A stretch of DNA of 64,000 nt. Origin: Candidatus Eisenbergiella merdavium. GTDB taxonomy: Bacteria > Bacillota > Clostridia > Lachnospirales > Lachnospiraceae. The position numbers and the translations under genes are program-made. The stretch covers positions 1-64,000 of the forward strand of contig DWWS01000040.1 of assembly GCA_019119595.1 (NCBI GenBank), given 5' to 3'. Positions 62,713-64,000 of this stretch are shown piece by piece; within the stretch, counting starts at the first letter, position 1; the number at the start of each line of letters is the position of its first letter. The notes under the pieces were generated by a model. The model was given only the letters and a program-made list of their open reading frames with translations. It was not told the origin of the DNA and made no database searches.

Positions 62713-62741
62713 GGGCGGTACAGGCGCAGCTCTACTGCCAT
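62713..62741 (-). pseudogene. Inverted fragment of rimP upstream of rimP
   Basis: The minus strand of 62713-62741 matches rimP 63237-63265 at 27 of 29 positions, with a 20-nt perfect core (GAGCTGCGCCTGTACCGCCC). Translated on the minus strand the region reads RKSAMAVELRLYRPQKK, against EKSLGMAVELRLYRPLEKR in RimP. Similarity fades on both sides. No start or complete gene exists here, so it is a relic. It marks the right end of the accessory block. The rest of the gap 62576-62936 holds the promoter at 62763 and leader hairpin at 62820. Confidence 0.8.
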
Positions 62742-62762
62742 TGCTGATTTCCGAAAAAACCC

Positions 62763-62791
62763 TTGCGTTTCCAAAGGATTGGTGCTATACT
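62763..62791 (+). promoter_or_regulatory. Sigma-A-like promoter of rimP-nusA
   Basis: TTGCGT at 62763-62768 and TATACT at 62786-62791 have a 17-bp spacer. Transcription should start near 62798, just before the attenuator-like hairpin. Confidence 0.7.
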
Positions 62792-62819
62792 GTTTTATGG
62801 TTAATAAGATTATCAGACT

Positions 62820-62849
62820 AGAGTGGGCTTTCCGCCCACTCTTATTTTT
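62820..62849 (+). promoter_or_regulatory. Attenuator-like hairpin in the rimP-nusA leader
   Basis: AGAGTGGGC (62820-62828) and GCCCACTCT (62834-62842) form a perfect 9-bp stem followed by TATTTTT. It lies about 22 nt after the predicted transcription start, so it could end transcripts early. Control by NusA, the product of the second gene, is plausible but not shown. Confidence 0.7.
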
Positions 62850-62936
62850 GGCGGAGGAAAGTTTTGGGACGAAGGGGACGGCGCGCGGATGCCACGAAAA
62901 TACGCCGCACCCTGGAAGAAAGGAACTGGTGAACGG

Positions 62937-63401
62937 ATGCCGAAGGGAAAGGATATCGAAGCGCGCACGGAGGAGCTTCTTCTTCCGATCGCGGAGGAAA
63001 ACGGCGTAGAGATCTACGACGTGGAATATGTGAAGGAAGGCGGGGAATGGTACCTGCGCGCCTATATCGACAAGGAGGGCGGCGTGAACATCCAGGACTG
63101 CGAGAACGTCAGCAGGAAGCTGTCCGACCGGCTGGATGAGGAGGATTATATCGAAGACGCCTACATCCTCGAGGTGAGCAGCCCCGGCCTGGGAAGGGCG
63201 CTGAAGAAGGACCGCCACCTGGAAAAGAGCCTGGGGATGGCGGTGGAGCTGCGCCTGTACCGCCCGCTGGAGAAGCGGAAGGAATTCGAGGGCATCCTGA
63301 AGGCATACGACAGGGATTCCGTGACCATAGAGACAGAGGACGAAGAAAAGAAATTTGCAAAGTCAGACATAGCGTTGATCAGGCTTGCATTGGATTTTTA
63401 A
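62937..63401 (+). CDS. rimP: Ribosome maturation factor RimP
   Basis: RimP is needed for 30S subunit maturation. ATG 62937 gives 154 residues starting MPKGKDIEARTEELLLPIAEE, the usual family start; an ATG at 62889 would add 16 basic residues not typical of RimP. The N-terminal alpha-beta domain holds VEIYDVEYVKEGGEWYLRAY and LEVSSPGLGRALKKD, and the C-terminal SH3-like domain begins near residue 100 (MAVELRLYRP). The stretch that encodes MAVELRLYRP is the part copied in inverted form at 62713. nusA follows after 15 nt. Confidence 0.95.
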   Translation: MPKGKDIEARTEELLLPIAEENGVEIYDVEYVKEGGEWYLRAYIDKEGGVNIQDCENVSRKLSDRLDEEDYIEDAYILEVSSPGLGRALKKDRHLEKSLGMAVELRLYRPLEKRKEFEGILKAYDRDSVTIETEDEEKKFAKSDIALIRLALDF

Positions 63402-63416
63402 AAGGTGGAGGTAATC

Positions 63417-64000
63417 ATGAATAAGGAATTAATGGAAGCGCTGGACATTCTGGAGAAGGAGAAGGAGATCAGCAAGGAAACCCTCTTCGACGCCATTGAA
63501 ACGTCCCTGCTCACCGCGTGCAAGAATCATTTCGGCAAGGCGGACAATGTGAAGGTGGAGATCAACAGGGAGACCTGCGATTTCCTGGTCTACGCGGAGA
63601 AGGAGGTCGTTCCCACGGAGGACGACGTGGAGGACGACGTTCTGCAGATCGCGCTGGAGGATGCGAGGGAGATCTCAAAGCGCGCGGAGGTGGGAGACGT
63701 CATCCACGTGGAGATCAAATCGAAGGAATTCGGCAGGATCGCAACCCAGAACGCGAAGAACGTGATCCTTCAGAAGATCCGCGAGGAAGAAAGAAGCGCC
63801 ATTTTCAATCAGTATTATGAAAAGGAAAAGGATGTTGTCACCGGCGTGGTGCAGCGTTATGTGGGAAGAAACATAAGCATTAACCTTGGCAAGGCGGACG
63901 CACTGTTAAACGAAAGCGAGCAGGTGAAGGGCGAGGTGTTCCGCCCCACGGAGCGCATCAAGGTCTATATCCTGGAGGTGAAGAACACGCCCAAGGGCCC
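63417..64000 (+). CDS. nusA: Transcription termination/antitermination factor NusA, N-terminal part, cut by window end
   Basis: The gene starts at ATG 63417 with GGTGGAGG upstream and runs open to the window end (194 codons). The product begins MNKELMEALDILEKEKEIS, followed by SLLTACKNHFGKADNVKVEI of the N-terminal RNA-polymerase-binding domain. From about residue 130 the S1 domain starts (DVVTGVVQRYVGRNISINLG). NusA modulates pausing and termination and binds nascent RNA; KH domains would lie beyond the edge. It forms the standard rimP-nusA operon. Confidence 0.96.
   Translation, partial: MNKELMEALDILEKEKEISKETLFDAIETSLLTACKNHFGKADNVKVEINRETCDFLVYAEKEVVPTEDDVEDDVLQIALEDAREISKRAEVGDVIHVEIKSKEFGRIATQNAKNVILQKIREEERSAIFNQYYEKEKDVVTGVVQRYVGRNISINLGKADALLNESEQVKGEVFRPTERIKVYILEVKNTPKG

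Noticed and set aside
62643..63218. Minus-strand open frame spanning the rimP promoter and part of rimP
   Set aside because: It is open only by chance; the meaningful part is the inverted rimP fragment at 62713-62741, treated as a relic.

Overview
The window looks like a chromosome segment of a GC-rich Lachnospiraceae-type clostridium (Firmicutes, Clostridia). The signs are a Gram-positive PolC, a dcw cluster with MraZ and no ftsA, a PrkC/PrpC pair in a priA-def-fmt cluster, a meso-diaminopimelate-type MurE, a YesM/YesN two-component pair, strong GGAGG ribosome sites and sigma-A-like promoters with 16-17 bp spacers. No transposase, integrase, phage gene, CRISPR array or rRNA was seen. The genus cannot be fixed from the sequence alone.

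Layout. (1) 1-3.1 kb: the end of a GH51 alpha-L-arabinofuranosidase and a large six-hairpin-like protein of unknown function. (2) 3.5-6.6 kb: a 2-hydroxyacyl-CoA dehydratase-like subunit and a protein in which a second dehydratase-like half is fused to its activating ATPase. (3) 6.7-8.1 kb: a DUF234-type ATPase. (4) 8.2-20.9 kb: murE, then priA-def-fmt-yugP-rsmB-rlmN-prpC-prkC-rsgA, covering replication restart, initiator Met processing, ribosome modification and PASTA-kinase signalling. (5) 21.0-22.1 kb: a less GC-rich, probably acquired DUF1016 nuclease-like gene, then ychF. (6) 23.6-37.4 kb: the division and cell-wall cluster mraZ-rsmH-ftsL-PBP-PBP-mraY-murD-ftsW-murA-ftsQ-ftsZ, with MraZ boxes upstream and no murG. 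(7) 37.6-43.7 kb: ispG and polC. (8) 43.8-62.6 kb: an accessory block between polC and rimP-nusA, genes that are neighbours in many Firmicutes. It holds two small proteins, a tRNA-Glu on the minus strand, a heterodimeric ABC exporter with a MarR regulator, a complete-looking rhamnogalacturonan utilisation locus (YesN/YesM, two permeases, a lipoprotein, PL26, GH43, GH105) and an acetyltransferase. (9) 62.9-64 kb: rimP and the start of nusA.

How it works together. Most of the window serves growth: cell-wall precursor synthesis, septum assembly, translation start, ribosome maturation and chromosome replication. The accessory block would let the cell sense pectin-derived oligosaccharides, import them and degrade them inside the cell, because none of its three enzymes carries a signal peptide.

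The most unusual signal is non-coding. Short perfect hairpins sit between stop or promoter and start codon at many genes. Three loci (before the dehydratase, def and ispG) share one repeat family: a stem-loop of about 27 nt plus a conserved 3' block that ends at the ribosome binding site. Leaders of murD and the 1.1-3.1 kb gene carry hairpins flanked by direct repeats that duplicate ribosome-site-like sequence. A second clear oddity is an inverted 29-nt piece of rimP (27/29 identical) just upstream of rimP, at the edge of the accessory block.
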